Shown here piece by piece: positions 1-10,617 of a DNA stretch of 64,000 bases (positions are counted from its first letter, which is position 1; every line of letters starts with the position of its first letter). The position numbers and the translations under genes are program-made. The notes beneath the pieces were generated by a model. That model was given only the letters and a program-made list of their open reading frames with translations. It searched no databases and was not told where the DNA came from. Location of the stretch: the NCBI GenBank assembly GCA_015680685.1, contig MNCI01018006.1, positions 291,523-355,522 on the forward strand, written 5' to 3'. This DNA is from Gnetum montanum (Eukaryota; Streptophyta; Gnetopsida; Gnetales; Gnetaceae).

Positions 1-165
1 CCATGAGCCCAGCCTCTTGAACATTGTGAACCAAGATGGCTGGGACCCCATTGCAAAGCCAATGCTGAGTCTTGTCCACCTCCCCATACTTGAAGAAGAG
101 GTTGGTTTCATCATGCCCAAAGGTGATCACTGTAACCTCTTGGGATGCGCTTTCTACTACAATAA
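1..165 (-). pseudogene. Exon-like fragment, product unrecognised
   Basis: On the minus strand one frame stays open from about 165 to the window edge and reads ...ESASQEVTVITFGHDE, then NLFFKYGEVDKTQHWLCNG, then VPAILVHNVQEAGLM. It is preceded by a pyrimidine-rich stretch and TTATTGTAG (about 165-190 on minus), which looks like a plant 3' splice site. I do not recognise the product. It could be the 3' part of the decayed gene at 260-940, or an unrelated fragment. The plus-strand ORF over the same bases looks like a shadow because its residue pattern is poor. Confidence 0.3.
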
Positions 166-261
166 CCAACAACAAAAATTAGCAAAAGAAAAAGCAAATC
201 ATCACTTGCGCACATAAAAAAATGCATGATTTAACATACTAGGTCTAAATGGTGTAGGAAA

Positions 262-560
262 TGGTGGAATTTCCATCAAAACGTCTTCTACAGAAGAGCC
301 TGGAGGGATGCCCATTCACTATCCAACCAACCAACTTCTTCACACTTTACTTAGAACTTGGCATACTTGGTTGGATAGGTTTTGAAATCAAGCTCATGCT
401 ATTCTATGACACCGGCACGAACATTCCCGATAGAAGAGAACTTTTGCAGAGCCATTTGGGCCAACACCAACGTGTCTGTGTTACCATGAAGACCATCCTT
501 CTCAATATAAACCTTGGTAACGTGCAAAATGCAGTAAGCATTTTTTACTAGCGCAAGAAA
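262..560 (-). pseudogene. Decayed coding-like segment, product unrecognised
   Basis: One minus-strand frame reads MIFLALVKNAYCILHVTKVY, continues through IEKDGLHGNTDTLVLAQM and FSSIGNVRAGVIE, then after a stop HELDFKTYPTKYAKF, and after a second stop VKCEEVGWLDSEWASLQALL. The residue mix looks like real protein interrupted by two or three point stops. It lies just downstream of the FCP1-like exon on the same strand and may be a later exon of that gene. No domain is recognised. Confidence 0.25.
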
Positions 561-599
561 AATCATACAATATGTTTAAAACACCTTCATAGGACTCAC

Positions 600-935
600 C
601 TACTGGCATAATAAATAGTTCTAGGTGGGTTCTGAAAGTAGGTGGCCATGTGATGAGCAACAAACAACATGTTGTACTGATGGTAGCATTTGAATTCAAG
701 CATGTCCCAGATCCAACTTAAGTGCCTCAAGCCCCTTGGGCACCAGTTTGAGCCTTCCTCCCCTTCGTCCCCAATCAACCCATTAGCCATGAACTTCAAA
801 ATACCTCAGTTTGACCCAGGAAACAACACTTTGGTAAGTACAGTAGCTATTTTGGCTGATAAGTGTGACCACAAGATCACACTGAAATGGCAAAGGAGGA
901 ACTCTAGGAATTCCTAGGCACCTTCCCAGAACCAA
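600..935 (-). pseudogene. FCP1/NIF-like HAD phosphatase exon, decayed
   Basis: A minus-strand frame of about 110 codons with an in-frame stop near each end of its first half. The first part reads EFLEFLLCHFSVILWSHLSA, which fits the block (FLxFxFxxFxVxxWSSR) that follows the catalytic loop in plant FCP1/NIF-type phosphatases of the HAD superfamily. The last part, YHQYNMLFVAHHMATYFQNP followed by PRTIYY, fits the later block YNxxNTLLVDDSPYKALLNPP. The Asp pair of that block is replaced by Ala-His-His, so the product would be inactive as read. The exon ends at position 600 in a canonical AG|GTGAGT donor. Such proteins remove phosphate from phosphoserine, for instance on RNA polymerase II tails. 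The family assignment rests on two short blocks and remembered consensus, so it is tentative. Confidence 0.4.
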
Positions 936-1784
936 ATTTCCTAATGTCCTACCTTTGCATGGGGAGGGGGGACATTGGTCACGGGTTCACTAAAGTAGCA
1001 CAGGACTCCTACCAACTCAAGAAAAATCAGGAAAAGCTTTAATGTGACCCTGTGCAACACAACAAAAAGTGTTAGTACAACATTCAAGTGATGATTACCA
1101 AGTAGCGTAGCGTAACCCTTGACATACAAATTTTCCCTTAGGCATGGAACAATAACACACAGGCATAATAACATATAACTAAACATGACATGTAGCATAG
1201 TGGGGTGTTACACGTAGCATAATGTAGTAGGTACACCCTACACAGCATAACGACTATGCCCCACATAGCGTAGTATAGCAGGTGCACCCTACCTAGTGTA
1301 ATGGTTACACCCTGCATAGTGCAGCGTAGCAGGCATGCCCTGTACAGCATAGCGTAATAGATACACTTTGCACAAGGGTAATGGCTATGTTATGCATAGC
1401 ATAGCAAGACAACCCCATCCCATGAAGTGTAGCCAAGTGGCAAGTATGACATACAACAATAAAACAAGTGTGATAGTGTAACAAGTACGACAAGCACAAC
1501 ATGTAATAGGCATGGCAATGTAGCAAGCAAAATACTCTAACAATGTTGCAGTGTAGCGGGCCTTTAACAGCATAGCAGTATGATAGATTACCAGTGTAAC
1601 AACCTAACAGACTTGTTAATATAGCAATGTAGCATGATAGAACACCAAAATGTAACAGTTCTTTAGTCACAATGATGAAAATGGTACAAACAAAAAAGAA
1701 CTCATAGCGTTCTCATTGCCCCAACCCTGCCACCGATGCATGAAATGTTGGAAAAAGAAATAATAAAACGTGAACAAAAGGAAA

Positions 1785-1796
1785 CCCCCCCCCCCC
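1785..1796. repeat. Poly-C tract
   Basis: Twelve consecutive C residues after GGAAA. Its length is likely to vary and is prone to sequencing error. Confidence 0.9.
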
Positions 1797-2426
1797 AGCA
1801 CATGCTACACTACACTATGCATACGCTATGCTGCACAGAAACCTTGGTAACTGAATATCCCCTCTAAGGGTGATACGCTATGCTGAGCATGCGCTGCGCT
1901 GCTTAGGACCACCCAAACTCTTGCAATAACACAATGGCCACTTAAAACGATAGTGGTCAAGTAGTGCCACACGCATTCATAGCGTAGCAACCACCATGAC
2001 CACTATGGCCAAATTGGCAATAGCCATGGCATAGTGGCCAAAACGGAAACAAAAGCAATGACAATAGTCGCAACAGTGATGACCATGACAACCAAATTAG
2101 CAACTATGATGGAAATCTAACTTGATAAACTACACAATGAAAACAAGAGTAGCGTAGCGACTTACCAAGTGGATGGAGGCTCCTGCTACTTCTCAACACA
2201 CACCTTGGGAAGCCGTCACAGGGTACGCCCCACTTCGGCTAAGTTGGTTAGCCCTGATGCCTGCGGTGACTCTTGCACATCATTGCCTACTTGCAAACTA
2301 GGGTGTATTAGTGGTATTAACTGCTACACTATGCCCGCTACCCTATCTCTCTGCTCAACCATGCTATGCCCTAGGTGTAGGGTGTAGGCTCTAGTAGTTA
2401 AATTAACTGGATTACTATGGGGTAAC

Positions 2427-2441
2427 CCTCTATTTATAGCT
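2427..2441 (-). promoter_or_regulatory. TATA-like box, minus orientation
   Basis: On minus it reads GCTATAAATAGAGGGTTACC, a good plant TATA box. It lies at the edge of the palindrome-rich region, as the TATA boxes of the related LTRs do. It may be the remnant of an LTR promoter or the promoter of the decayed minus-strand gene further left. No transcript start can be shown. Confidence 0.3.
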
Positions 2442-2664
2442 GATGGGGTCAAAACACCTATTACTTTCATCTCTCGCATGTAATGCGCAACATTTTGCAT
2501 CACACGTGTGAGACGCAATGTCCTTATCTACTGTAGCATAGCATGAGACATTCTTGTCCCCTAGAACATAACATGGGCCTACTGTAGTGTAGCATGTAGG
2601 TACAACATACCACACAAAAGGCATTAAATTTGTCACTTCATTTTTCACAACATTACATTGTTAT

Positions 2665-2961
2665 GGTCCACTACGACCTTAAACTGGCAATCTTAACATC
2701 TTCTTCACATTTTAAACCTGTTGGCGATCTGCTAAGACCTTAAATTGGCAATTCCAAATTACAACATTATATTGTTATGGTCCACTAAGACCTTAAACTG
2801 GCAACCTCAACTTCAATTCACATTACATTGTTACAGTCCGCTAAGACCTTAAACTCGCAACTTACATTATTACATTGTTACGGTTCTCTAAGACCTTAAA
2901 CTAGCAATATCAAAATATACTTTTGCATTGTTGCGGTCCACTAAGACCTTAAAATGGCAAT
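2665..2961 (+). repeat. Motif array upstream of pol A (6 units)
   Basis: Six copies of a unit centred on GTCCACTAAGACCTTAAACT followed by GGCAA, starting near 2665, 2723, 2779, 2835, 2881 and 2931, so spaced about 45-60 bp. Each is usually preceded by ACATTGTTAYG. The core CTAAGACCTTAAACTGGCA recurs in other arrays of the window, always in the sense of the element that carries it. Here it lies directly before the pol gene of element A, in the position of the protease-RT spacer. Confidence 0.85.
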
Positions 2962-3049
2962 GCATCACATGATTACCTTATGTACATTTTATTGCATGTT
3001 ACTCTATTAAATAGGTACCACTTGACATTTTCTTGTTTGATGATTTTGT

Positions 3050-3051
3050 AG
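3050..3051 (+). promoter_or_regulatory. Candidate 3' splice site before pol A
   Basis: TTTGATGATTTTGTAG|GAG lies 13 bp before the ATG of pol. It has a T-rich tract and a clean AG. Element D has a homologous stretch (GGTACCACTT...) ending in CATGCAAG at 35008 before its pol. Ogre elements are known to carry an intron between protease and RT, so an acceptor here is expected. Use of the site is inferred. Confidence 0.35.
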
Positions 3052-3064
3052 GAGTTCTTTGAAA

Positions 3065-6000
3065 ATGGCTATGCAGGGTGATCTCCACATGCCCCTTGTC
3101 CTAATAGGACCTCATGGTAGGCTTACAAGACACTTAAGCTTAGACTCAATAGACTTGGAATCATCAACTCATGACACCATAGCATCCCTAGAAACATCTC
3201 TAGACTAGCCTGAACATCTGGTCCAGGCCTTAGACCTAGAAGCTGGTGATGTAATTGAGGACCCCCTCATTGAAATCCCTATAGCTACATCTAGACATGA
3301 GGCAAAAACATTAAAAGTTAGTTCGCTACTAGAGCAACAAGTGCAACAAAACATCTCGAAAGTCCTTAATGACAATGTCAAAGTGTTTGCATGGTCATAT
3401 GAAGACATGTCGGGCTTGGACCTGTGACTCATAGAACAAAATATTATCTTAGAACCACATGTCAAGGCAATCAAACAAAAATCTTGCAAAGTTAAACTAG
3501 AGATTGCCTTAGCTGTACGTGATGAGATCACCAAACTCTATCAAGCTAGTTTCATTCGCGTAGTCGATTACTCAAACTGGGTCTCAAACATCGTAGTCAT
3601 ACATAAGAAATCTAGGATTATACTAATTTTTATAGACTTTCGAGATTTAAATAGGATGACAATTAAGGATGACTTCCTATTGCCTAGTATCGATCAACTT
3701 ATCGATACTACAGCTAGTCATGCCTTACTATCTTTCATGGATGGGTTTTCAGGCTATAATCAGATTCACATCAACCCAGAGCACTAGTTGGCAATTACCT
3801 TTATGACCCCTTGGGGAACTTTTTGTTATACAATGATGCCCTTTGGGCTAAAAAATGCTAGAGTGATGTATTAATGTGCAATGACATACATCTTTAGCAA
3901 CTACCTCTTGGAGATATTAAATGATTACGTTGACGACATAGTGGTTAAGTCTAAGGAAGCTACTGATCATCCCTATGATCTAAATGTAGTCCTCCAACAT
4001 TGTTATAGGCATGACCTGTGCCTCAGCCCCAGGAAATGTGTTTTTGAAGTACAAACCAAACACATGTTAGGTTTTGTAGTGTTGGAAATGGGGATTCGTG
4101 TGGACCCTGATAAAGTTAAAGCTATCATTAACTTAGCATCGCCTACAAACCTTAAGGAGTTGCATGGGTCACAAGGCAAAGTACAATTTATCAAAAGGTT
4201 TATTGCAAGGTTAACATACAAACTACACTCCATGCAACACCTACTTAAGAAGGGGATCAACTTTGAGTGGACAGATCAATGTTAACAAGCCTTTGATAAC
4301 CTAAAGAAAGAGCTTTTGCACCTTCCCACTATTTACCCTCCACAGAGGGATAGGCCTTTCTACATCTACCTTGCCACCTCAGACACATCTATCACTGCAC
4401 TGCTATGTGAAAAAAGAGATGACGAGTATGAAATCCTGGTCTACTCTGTAAGCCATGCATTAATAGCTTATGAGGAAAAGCACAATGATGTAGAAAAATA
4501 TTGTCTTGCCCTAGAATTCACACTTAAAAAGTGAAGGCATTACTTTTTTCGCAGTAAAGTTAACATCATATGCAAAAGCAACATACTTTGAGCTATCACA
4601 ACTAACTTAGACAAGAGCAGTAGAATAGCCCGATGGAAAGCTATAACTGCGGAATTTAATTTGGATTATGTGGCACAATCATCAACAAAGGGTCAAGAAA
4701 TAGCCACATAGCTTACAACTTCACCCATTGATGATAAGACAATAATAGAACCCGAGTTCCTAGATGAGCATATCAATAGCGTAAGCCTTGTACCATCTAA
4801 CTTCAAGGCCAATTTACATTTTGACGGTGCTTCAACTACATAAGGTGGTAGCACTGCCACAGTTATTACATTTCCCTCTGGGGAAATTTGACCCTTCACA
4901 TATCATTTTGCATTCCTTTTCACCAATAATGTAGCTGAGTACAAAGGACTCCTTAGGGGCCTTCTAGTAGCTCAAAAGCTATGAATCCAACAGTTAGCAA
5001 TTCGAGGCCACTCACAGCTAGTTATCAACCATATCAATGAAGTATATGCTTGCAAGGCTTCACATTTGCAACCCTATTGTGATATAGCCAAGAGTCTACT
5101 AAAGTAGTTCACAACGTTAAACATTCAACACGTTCCCCATAACGAGAACACTATAGCTCATGCACTAGCCACGTTAGCATTAAATGTGACATCACACTTG
5201 TTTTCCACTTTGCCTACTTTGATAATAGAATGCACAAATCCTATTACTCAAGAAGCATACATTGCATCTATAAGTGCAGTAGATATCCAAGAGTGGTATG
5301 CCAACATTAAAGCATACCTTCAACATGGTGAACCACCATACGGCTTGATATCTACTCAAAAGGATGCAATACGAAAGCTAGCACCACAATATGTCCTCAT
5401 AGGAGACAACACTCTATTCAAACACTCCTATTATGGGATACTTCTAGCTTGTGTTAGTAGGGAAGAATCACAAAAAGTTGTTGACAAAGTCCATGAGCGA
5501 CTATGTGGGGGACACATTGCCTCTAGGGCTATGGCAGAAAAAATCGAATGCTTAGGTTACTACTAGCCTTGCATAGAATGAGATTGCCTTGCCAAAGTTA
5601 GGATGTGCGATGTATGTCAATGCCACAAAAACCTTATACATGTGTCACCTACTAAATTACATACTACACAGATCACATGGCCTTTTCAATGTTGGGGACT
5701 AGATATCATAGGACCCATCACACCTAAGTCTTCTACAAGGCATAGCTTCATTATCATAGCAATCGAATACTTTACAAAGTGGGTAGAAGCTATTCCCCTT
5801 AGAAAGACTACATCTTAATAGGTTTTTCACTTCATCCTAGAAAACATAGTAACATGGTTTGGCTTGCCCATGATCATTGTTACTGACAACGGGCCACAAT
5901 TCAGTAGTGCAGAGACTAAAACATTTTTTGAAAACCTTGGCATCGAACACTCCTTTTCATTGCCATACTACCCATAGGCGAATGGGTAAGTAGAGACAAC

Positions 6001-6535
6001 TAACAAGGTCATCATCAACCTTCTTAAAAAGATGCTTAGCAGCAGCAAGAGGTGATGGCATGAGCAAATCCTCTATGTGTTGTGGGCTTACCGTACAACA
6101 TGTTGCATAGCTACAGGTAATACTCCATATAGTCTCATTTATGGATCTTAAGTAGTGTTACCTCTTAAATTGCAAGTTCCATCACTTTGAATGATCCTCT
6201 CAAATGTTGTGGACAAGGCTCAAAACAATGAGTAAAGGATCATTAATCTTGACTTTGTAGAGGAGGAGCGTGCCCAAACACTTGATCACATTGAATGGTA
6301 CCAGGATAAACAACAACAAAAGCATCACTTCAACTTACAACAATGACCGATTAAAAAGGGGGACTTAGTCCTCAAGGCCATTTGTGATCCAGTGAGAAAA
6401 TTCTTAGCTAATTGGTAAGGCCCTTTCATAGTCACAAAAACCTATGAAAATGGAGCATTCAAATTGGCCAACGTAGATGACAATGAATTTGCAAACCCAG
6501 TCAACCACTTGTACCTCAAGCCATACTACGTTTGA
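3065..6535 (+). pseudogene. pol: Tat-type Ty3/gypsy pol (RT-RNaseH-aRNaseH-integrase), element A
   Basis: A degenerate polyprotein that can be read end to end despite about 20 stops. Order: spacer with VFAWSYEDMSGLDL (3390-3425); reverse transcriptase from about 3500, with NWVSNIVVIHKK, FMDGFSGYNQIHI and an intact YVDD at 3926-3937; thumb and connection to 4284; first RNase H 4286-4690 (FYIYLATSDTS, YEEKHNDVEKYCLAL); a second RNase H domain from 4805 (HFDGAST, NNVAEYKGLLRGL, ALATLAL), a mark of the Tat lineage; HHCC zinc finger about 5490-5660; integrase core with Asp at 5702, Asp at 5885 (VTDNGPQFSS) and Glu at 5993; C-terminal tail with FKLANVDDNEFANPVNHLYL, and no chromodomain. It would copy element RNA to DNA and integrate it. 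The stops rule out function. The start chosen is the first ATG after the candidate splice acceptor. Confidence 0.93.
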
Positions 6536-6571
6536 CACAAAGGATTACATTAGATGCAAAGCAAGGTAAGT

Positions 6572-6855
6572 GAAACGTCCACTATGATGTAAAACTAGCA
6601 AGGCTAGTCTGCTATGACTATAAACTGGCATAGCATGTCCGCTATGATGTTAAACTAGCACAACACATCCTTGGGCTATGACATAAAACTGGCACCCATA
6701 GCATGATCCATTACAACCTTAAACTAGCCATCCACTAGCTACTACGACATTAAATTAGCATAGTGGTCTACTAGGATCTTAAATTAGCACATCACAGTCT
6801 ATGGGGACCTTAAACTAGCATACCTGATGGTCTACTAAGACCTTAAACTCGATTC
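6572..6855 (+). repeat. Motif array downstream of pol A (about 9 units)
   Basis: About nine copies of a unit of the form GTCYGCTATGAYNTTAAACTRGCA, spaced about 30 bp, begin just after the pol stop codon. The core is the same as in the array upstream of pol, but GCTATGA replaces CTAAGA in most copies. Tat/Ogre elements commonly carry tandem repeats in the 3' untranslated region, which is where this lies. Confidence 0.85.
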
Positions 6856-6859
6856 GTAG

Positions 6860-8371
6860 TGCAATGCCTCTCAACTCACACATGTGACATCATAAACAAG
6901 TGAGTGTGCACAATTTTAGACTTCCCGGACAACATGGGGTGGGGCGTTGCAATTCCAGAACGAAGTTCACATTGTCAAGAAAGAACCCTTTGGAACACAT
7001 GCAGTGTCATCACCCCTAGCACCTTACTAATATTCCAGAGATGTCGTTTGACATCTTGCTGTCCTTTTGAAGCTACTACTACCATTGCCAATCATCCTGA
7101 TAGTAGCCCTTGCCATCAAAACCTACTGCTAGAGTCCTAGCACTATTGTGGACCAACCATAAGGTTGCCATCCGCTAGCCCTCACCATTGTTTGAACCCA
7201 AAAGATGTTCAACTGTTAGGTTTCTTACCTTGCAACTGGATTGCATGCTGTTTGCCTTAGGTGAGGATTCCTGACAACCTGCATCATCACTGCTCCTAGC
7301 CTCTTTAACACTAATCTTTCCTGCCTACTATTGCCGAAAATTGTGCTGGCCTTCCTACTTTGGACATTACATCTATCAAATGCAACAGTTAACACCTTGG
7401 CAGTGTCCTGAGCAGGTAAGACTCTGCCCTCATTTCACTTGATGGTTTTTTTCTGGTTTTCTCTATGTTGTGTTTGTAGGATAAAAGCCAAGATGTCATT
7501 GTTTAGAGATGCATTTCACCATGACAGCAAGACACTACATTGTTCTAAAGTGGCCGCTTTGATTAGCCTAGCTACTTGAGAGTGCATATCCTACTCTCCC
7601 TTCAGTTAACTTAACCTCCATTCCTTATGCCCAAAATTTCCCATACCCTCTTCACAAGTTTTCTTGATGCACCTAAAGCCCTTTCACATGCCAAACTACC
7701 AAGTCCATGATGGGTGTAATGCAACTTGCCCCATGGGAAGCATCTATAGGTAGGTCAAAGCTCNTGTCCATGATGGGTGTAATGCAACTTGCCCCATGGG
7801 AAGCATCTATAGGTAGGTCAAAGCTCCACATGGATGTAGCACAACTCATCTCTAGGAGGAAACACTTGTGCTGCAACAACAACAAGGTTGTCTGTAAGTG
7901 AACGTGGGTGTGCAGCAAAAAAAAGGAGGGGCACAAAAAAGCAAAAGAGAAAAAATGTAAAAGGCTTAAGAAAAAATGAGACAAGTGCCTAAAAAATGTC
8001 ATGAAAGCCTCTTTGTAATCATTTTCAGCCACAAATCAACCTTCTCTAAGCACTTTGGTGAGAGGTTAAGGGCCGAAACCAAAGACACCCATGCATGCTA
8101 ATTCCCTCATAAGCATTCCAACAAGGGATCACACTATGGAAATAGTTATCATGGCATAAAATTTTACATTCATCTCTTCCCTGAATCTATTTCCACAAAT
8201 TCATCCTTTACCCCATATCCTACATCATCCTCCTAGCACTCCAAAGCATAGCAAAGTGTCATCCTAGTGGACACTGAAGAGTGATGTTGGCATCTTGTTC
8301 CTCATGGTGTTTCATATTCTATGTCGATGTCTCTTTGCCAGATCCTCCAGACGTCAACAAAGAGGGGCCAT
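6860..8371 (+). other. 3' untranslated region of element A
   Basis: No coding signal is seen. The stretch ends in a polypurine tract, AACAAAGAGGGGCCAT (about 8357-8371), which would prime plus-strand DNA synthesis immediately before the LTR. It also contains the 61-bp duplication around the N at 7764. Confidence 0.6.
7703..7826 (+). repeat. 61-bp exact direct duplication flanking a single N
   Basis: Positions 7703-7763 and 7766-7826 are identical and are separated only by N (7764) and T. The flanks are otherwise old and diverged. This is the pattern left when two contigs that share an end overlap are joined as a scaffold without merging, so the second copy is most likely an assembly artefact. 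Open frames spanning it are meaningless. Confidence 0.85.
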
Positions 8372-8382
8372 TGAAACACCAT
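8304..8382 (+). promoter_or_regulatory. Polypurine tract inside an 11-bp inverted repeat at the LTR boundary
   Basis: ATGGTGTTTCA at 8304-8314 is the perfect complement of TGAAACACCAT at 8372-8382, which is the first 11 bases of the LTR. The 57-base loop holds the polypurine tract. The upstream arm is degenerate in the junctions at 39556-39633, 47511-47592 and 54708-54790 but occupies the same place. Confidence 0.6.
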
Positions 8383-8781
8383 AAATTTTGGGACTCTCAT
8401 GACTTAGCATAGTCCCAAAATTTGGGTCAAGGATCGCTACAAGCGTGGTGTCATGTTGGACCGTGCAGGCAACATGACACCCTAGAAGTCCTAACACCTA
8501 CAAAATGGCTTCTAAGCCAACCCACCACCCTTTGCAGCATAGTCAACATAGCACCTAGCCATAAGGCCAGTTTGCATGAAACAAGCACCAGGGGTAGATC
8601 GTACAGTCTAGCAATTTTTTATCTCCCAGGCAGATAGGTTTGCTACACTCCCTAGCTTGCCTAGCTTGACACTTCACCTAGCTGATGGTCTACCTAGGAC
8701 CTTGCCAAGAGCTGCTGAAGGTGTTTGGGATGGACTAAATAGTTCAACAAGTTTTCTAACTATGAGACTTGTTATGCTACG

Positions 8782-9553
8782 CTACACTGCATAGTGTAGT
8801 AGGCCTTGAGGAGACTGATCAGGCACCAAATGGGTAGATTGATACTGACTCAACCCTCTAGGGTACCTACCTCGCTTCATCCTTGATGCATGAGCAACAT
8901 GATGTAGCAAAATGTTGCAAGATTTGTGGTACACTACACAATGTAACACAATGTAGCAGGGATGAACTGTAACGATACTCCTACTCAGACTACTCTGATG
9001 GAGTAAGCATATTTTCCTATGCCTCAACCATCAAACATGCTTGTTCTGTTTCCACGCCAAGACATGACTGACATTCTATAAAAAAGTGATTGCAAAGTGA
9101 GTCAGAATTCAAGTTAAACTAGGTGTTACATTGTGCTACACTACATAGTGTAGCACAGCATAGTGGGGACAAAACGCATGAAGGTCTTCTACTAATAGGT
9201 TCTAGCAAAAGAATTGCAGTTGTCCATACCTCAACCTTCAAGATAGACTGTCACACTTTGACCTTGAGTTCCAAGAAAAATTTCTCAACAAAACATTGTA
9301 AATCAAGTAAGAATGCATGTCATACTGGCTGCTATGCTACACAGCATAGCACAGTGTAGCGGCGACAAAGCACAAAAATGTCCCAAGGGTAAACTTCACA
9401 GGTCCCAGGACCTTTCAACATGGAAAGCAAGGTTGCTGATTATTGTAGTTGCTCACCTAGCTAGGCCTTAGAAGGTTTTTAGCTTTTAGGAAAGTTTTGT
9501 ATCAAGACAGGCAACTATGCTACGCTACACTACGCAGCGTAGTGTAGCGTAGC
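8782..9553. repeat. Cluster of perfect palindromes in U3
   Basis: 9519-9553 is a perfect inverted repeat with 17-base arms (GCTACGCTACACTACGC) around a single A. Others are 9133-9156 (arms GTGCTACACTA), 9331-9350 (arms GCTATGCT) and 8782-8799 (arms CTACACT). All share the word CTACACTA/TAGTGTAG. They lie about 460-1230 bp upstream of the LTR TATA box. Confidence 0.85.
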
Positions 9554-10008
9554 CAACAAGTTTTTACGTCATGTCGATACGCTAGGTAGCATAAATAGTG
9601 TAACACTCACATGGAAGCATCAGGACATCTCCAATTAGCTTCAAAACTTGTTGGAAATGGTCACTCCTGTCCCGAAATCTCTTCAATAAATGGGATCAAC
9701 AAGTTTGCTTTGTTTTGCATCCTTTTGATTATCCCCAAAGTTGTCCCTATGCTTGACCCTACTCGCAAAAGTAGGAAAGACATAGTCCTAGAGCACAGGC
9801 TCCACTTTGCATTCATTGTTAACATTCATTGCAAAAACATGGTAGTTCCTTGGATTCTAGCACATGCATTTTGAATAGTATGGTCATAGCACAATAGGTT
9901 TCACATCCAATAGTATAGCATTACATAGCAACATGGCACATTCACATTTGCACCCTATGGGACCCAAGACACGTGGTGTCCAAACCACCTTTTTCTCCTA
10001 CTCTTGGC

Positions 10009-10020
10009 TCTATAAATACC
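10009..10020 (+). promoter_or_regulatory. TATA box of LTR A
   Basis: GGCTCTATAAATACCAC sits in the middle third of the LTR, after the palindrome cluster and before the conserved U5 block, where the element promoter is expected. Confidence 0.6.
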
Positions 10021-10617
10021 ACAATGAACAACATTCAAAGGGTTGGCTCCTAGAATTTTTTTTAGCTTTGGCATTTCACTTTCTTGTGATTGGCATTTTG
10101 GCATTTGGCTTTCTTGCAATTGGCTTTAATAAATAGATTGGCAAGCAAGACGCTAGCGAATAGCAAACCCAAGAAACAACACCTTTCTTACCTAGCAAGC
10201 ACCGGTTCATCAGTTCCTAGTAGCAAACCATTGGTAGCAGTCGGGGAGCTGTGACCATATTGCTGCATTGTAAGTTGTGCCTATTCACACTATGCATTAG
10301 TTGTACACTTTCCAGCCAAAAAAAGATCAAATCCCTCGATCTTGGGGTGGTGCATTCTCTTACTCAAGCCTATTTCATTTCATTTTACTATCATCATATT
10401 TTGCATCATTGCTTATCAGTTCACATTTATCGCTTAAGTTATACATAATATCTTTAAAACAATTTTTTATGAAAGGTTATCATACATTGATTAAGTCCCT
10501 ATCTAATCGACCAGACCATTTAGGGCACCTTATTTCCATTTACTCCAACATGGCCCTCACACGAATCTAGGGTTAGGTTGTACACCTGGTGACTTCTCGG
10601 TGTTCCAGCCACTAACA

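Larger units (their letters stand above)
1190..2600. repeat. Palindrome-rich TAGCGTAG repeat region
   Basis: More than twenty degenerate copies of words such as GTAGCATAGTGTAG, GTAGCGTAGC and their complements CTACACTATGC occur at irregular spacing, for example around 1190-1390, 1800-1900, 1975, 2150 and 2530-2600. Many sit back to back and can fold into short hairpins. The same words cluster inside the LTRs at 8770-9555 and 54290-54550 and near 60170-60293. The open frames here (runs of Cys, Tyr, His and Leu on minus) are by-products of the repeat. No gene is visible. Confidence 0.7.
8372..10617 (+). repeat. LTR of element A family (2.2 kb)
   Basis: The LTR starts TGAAACACC directly after the polypurine tract and ends ...CCACTAACA. 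Its U3 contains a cluster of long palindromes (8782-9553). A TATA box CTATAAATACC lies at about 10009-10020. The U5 block (10490-10588: AAGTCCCTATCTAAT..., GGTTAGG) matches the LTRs at 12188, 40948, 46124 and 53387. It is followed by degraded leader sequence, not by a target duplication, so it has a polypurine tract on one side and a leader on the other. That is the arrangement of a middle LTR in a tandem pair. Confidence 0.75.

Noticed and set aside
17-551. Plus-strand ORFs at 17-217 and 261-551
   Set aside because: The minus strand gives more protein-like frames and splice signals over the same bases; these are shadows.
941-1670. Minus-strand ORFs rich in Cys, Tyr, His and Leu
   Set aside because: They arise from translating the TAGCGTAG palindrome repeat; there is no domain and strong low-complexity bias.
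1190-2600. Palindrome clusters read as a CRISPR array or tRNA cluster
   Set aside because: Spacing is irregular, copies are degenerate, there are no unique spacers and no tRNA fold; the sequence is eukaryotic.
7673-8032. ORFs spanning the N at 7764 on both strands
   Set aside because: They owe their length to the 61-bp duplication artefact.
10251-10570. Overlapping plus ORFs of 65-89 codons
   Set aside because: They lie in R/U5 of LTR A; no protein-like features.
10588-10605. TGGTGACTTCTCGGTG as a primer-binding site (Ogre-like TGGCGACTCC...)
   Set aside because: The same words occur inside the B/C LTR before a clear CCAACA end, and the family primer site elsewhere is GCGCTAGAAGGAGGG, so this is taken as U5 sequence.
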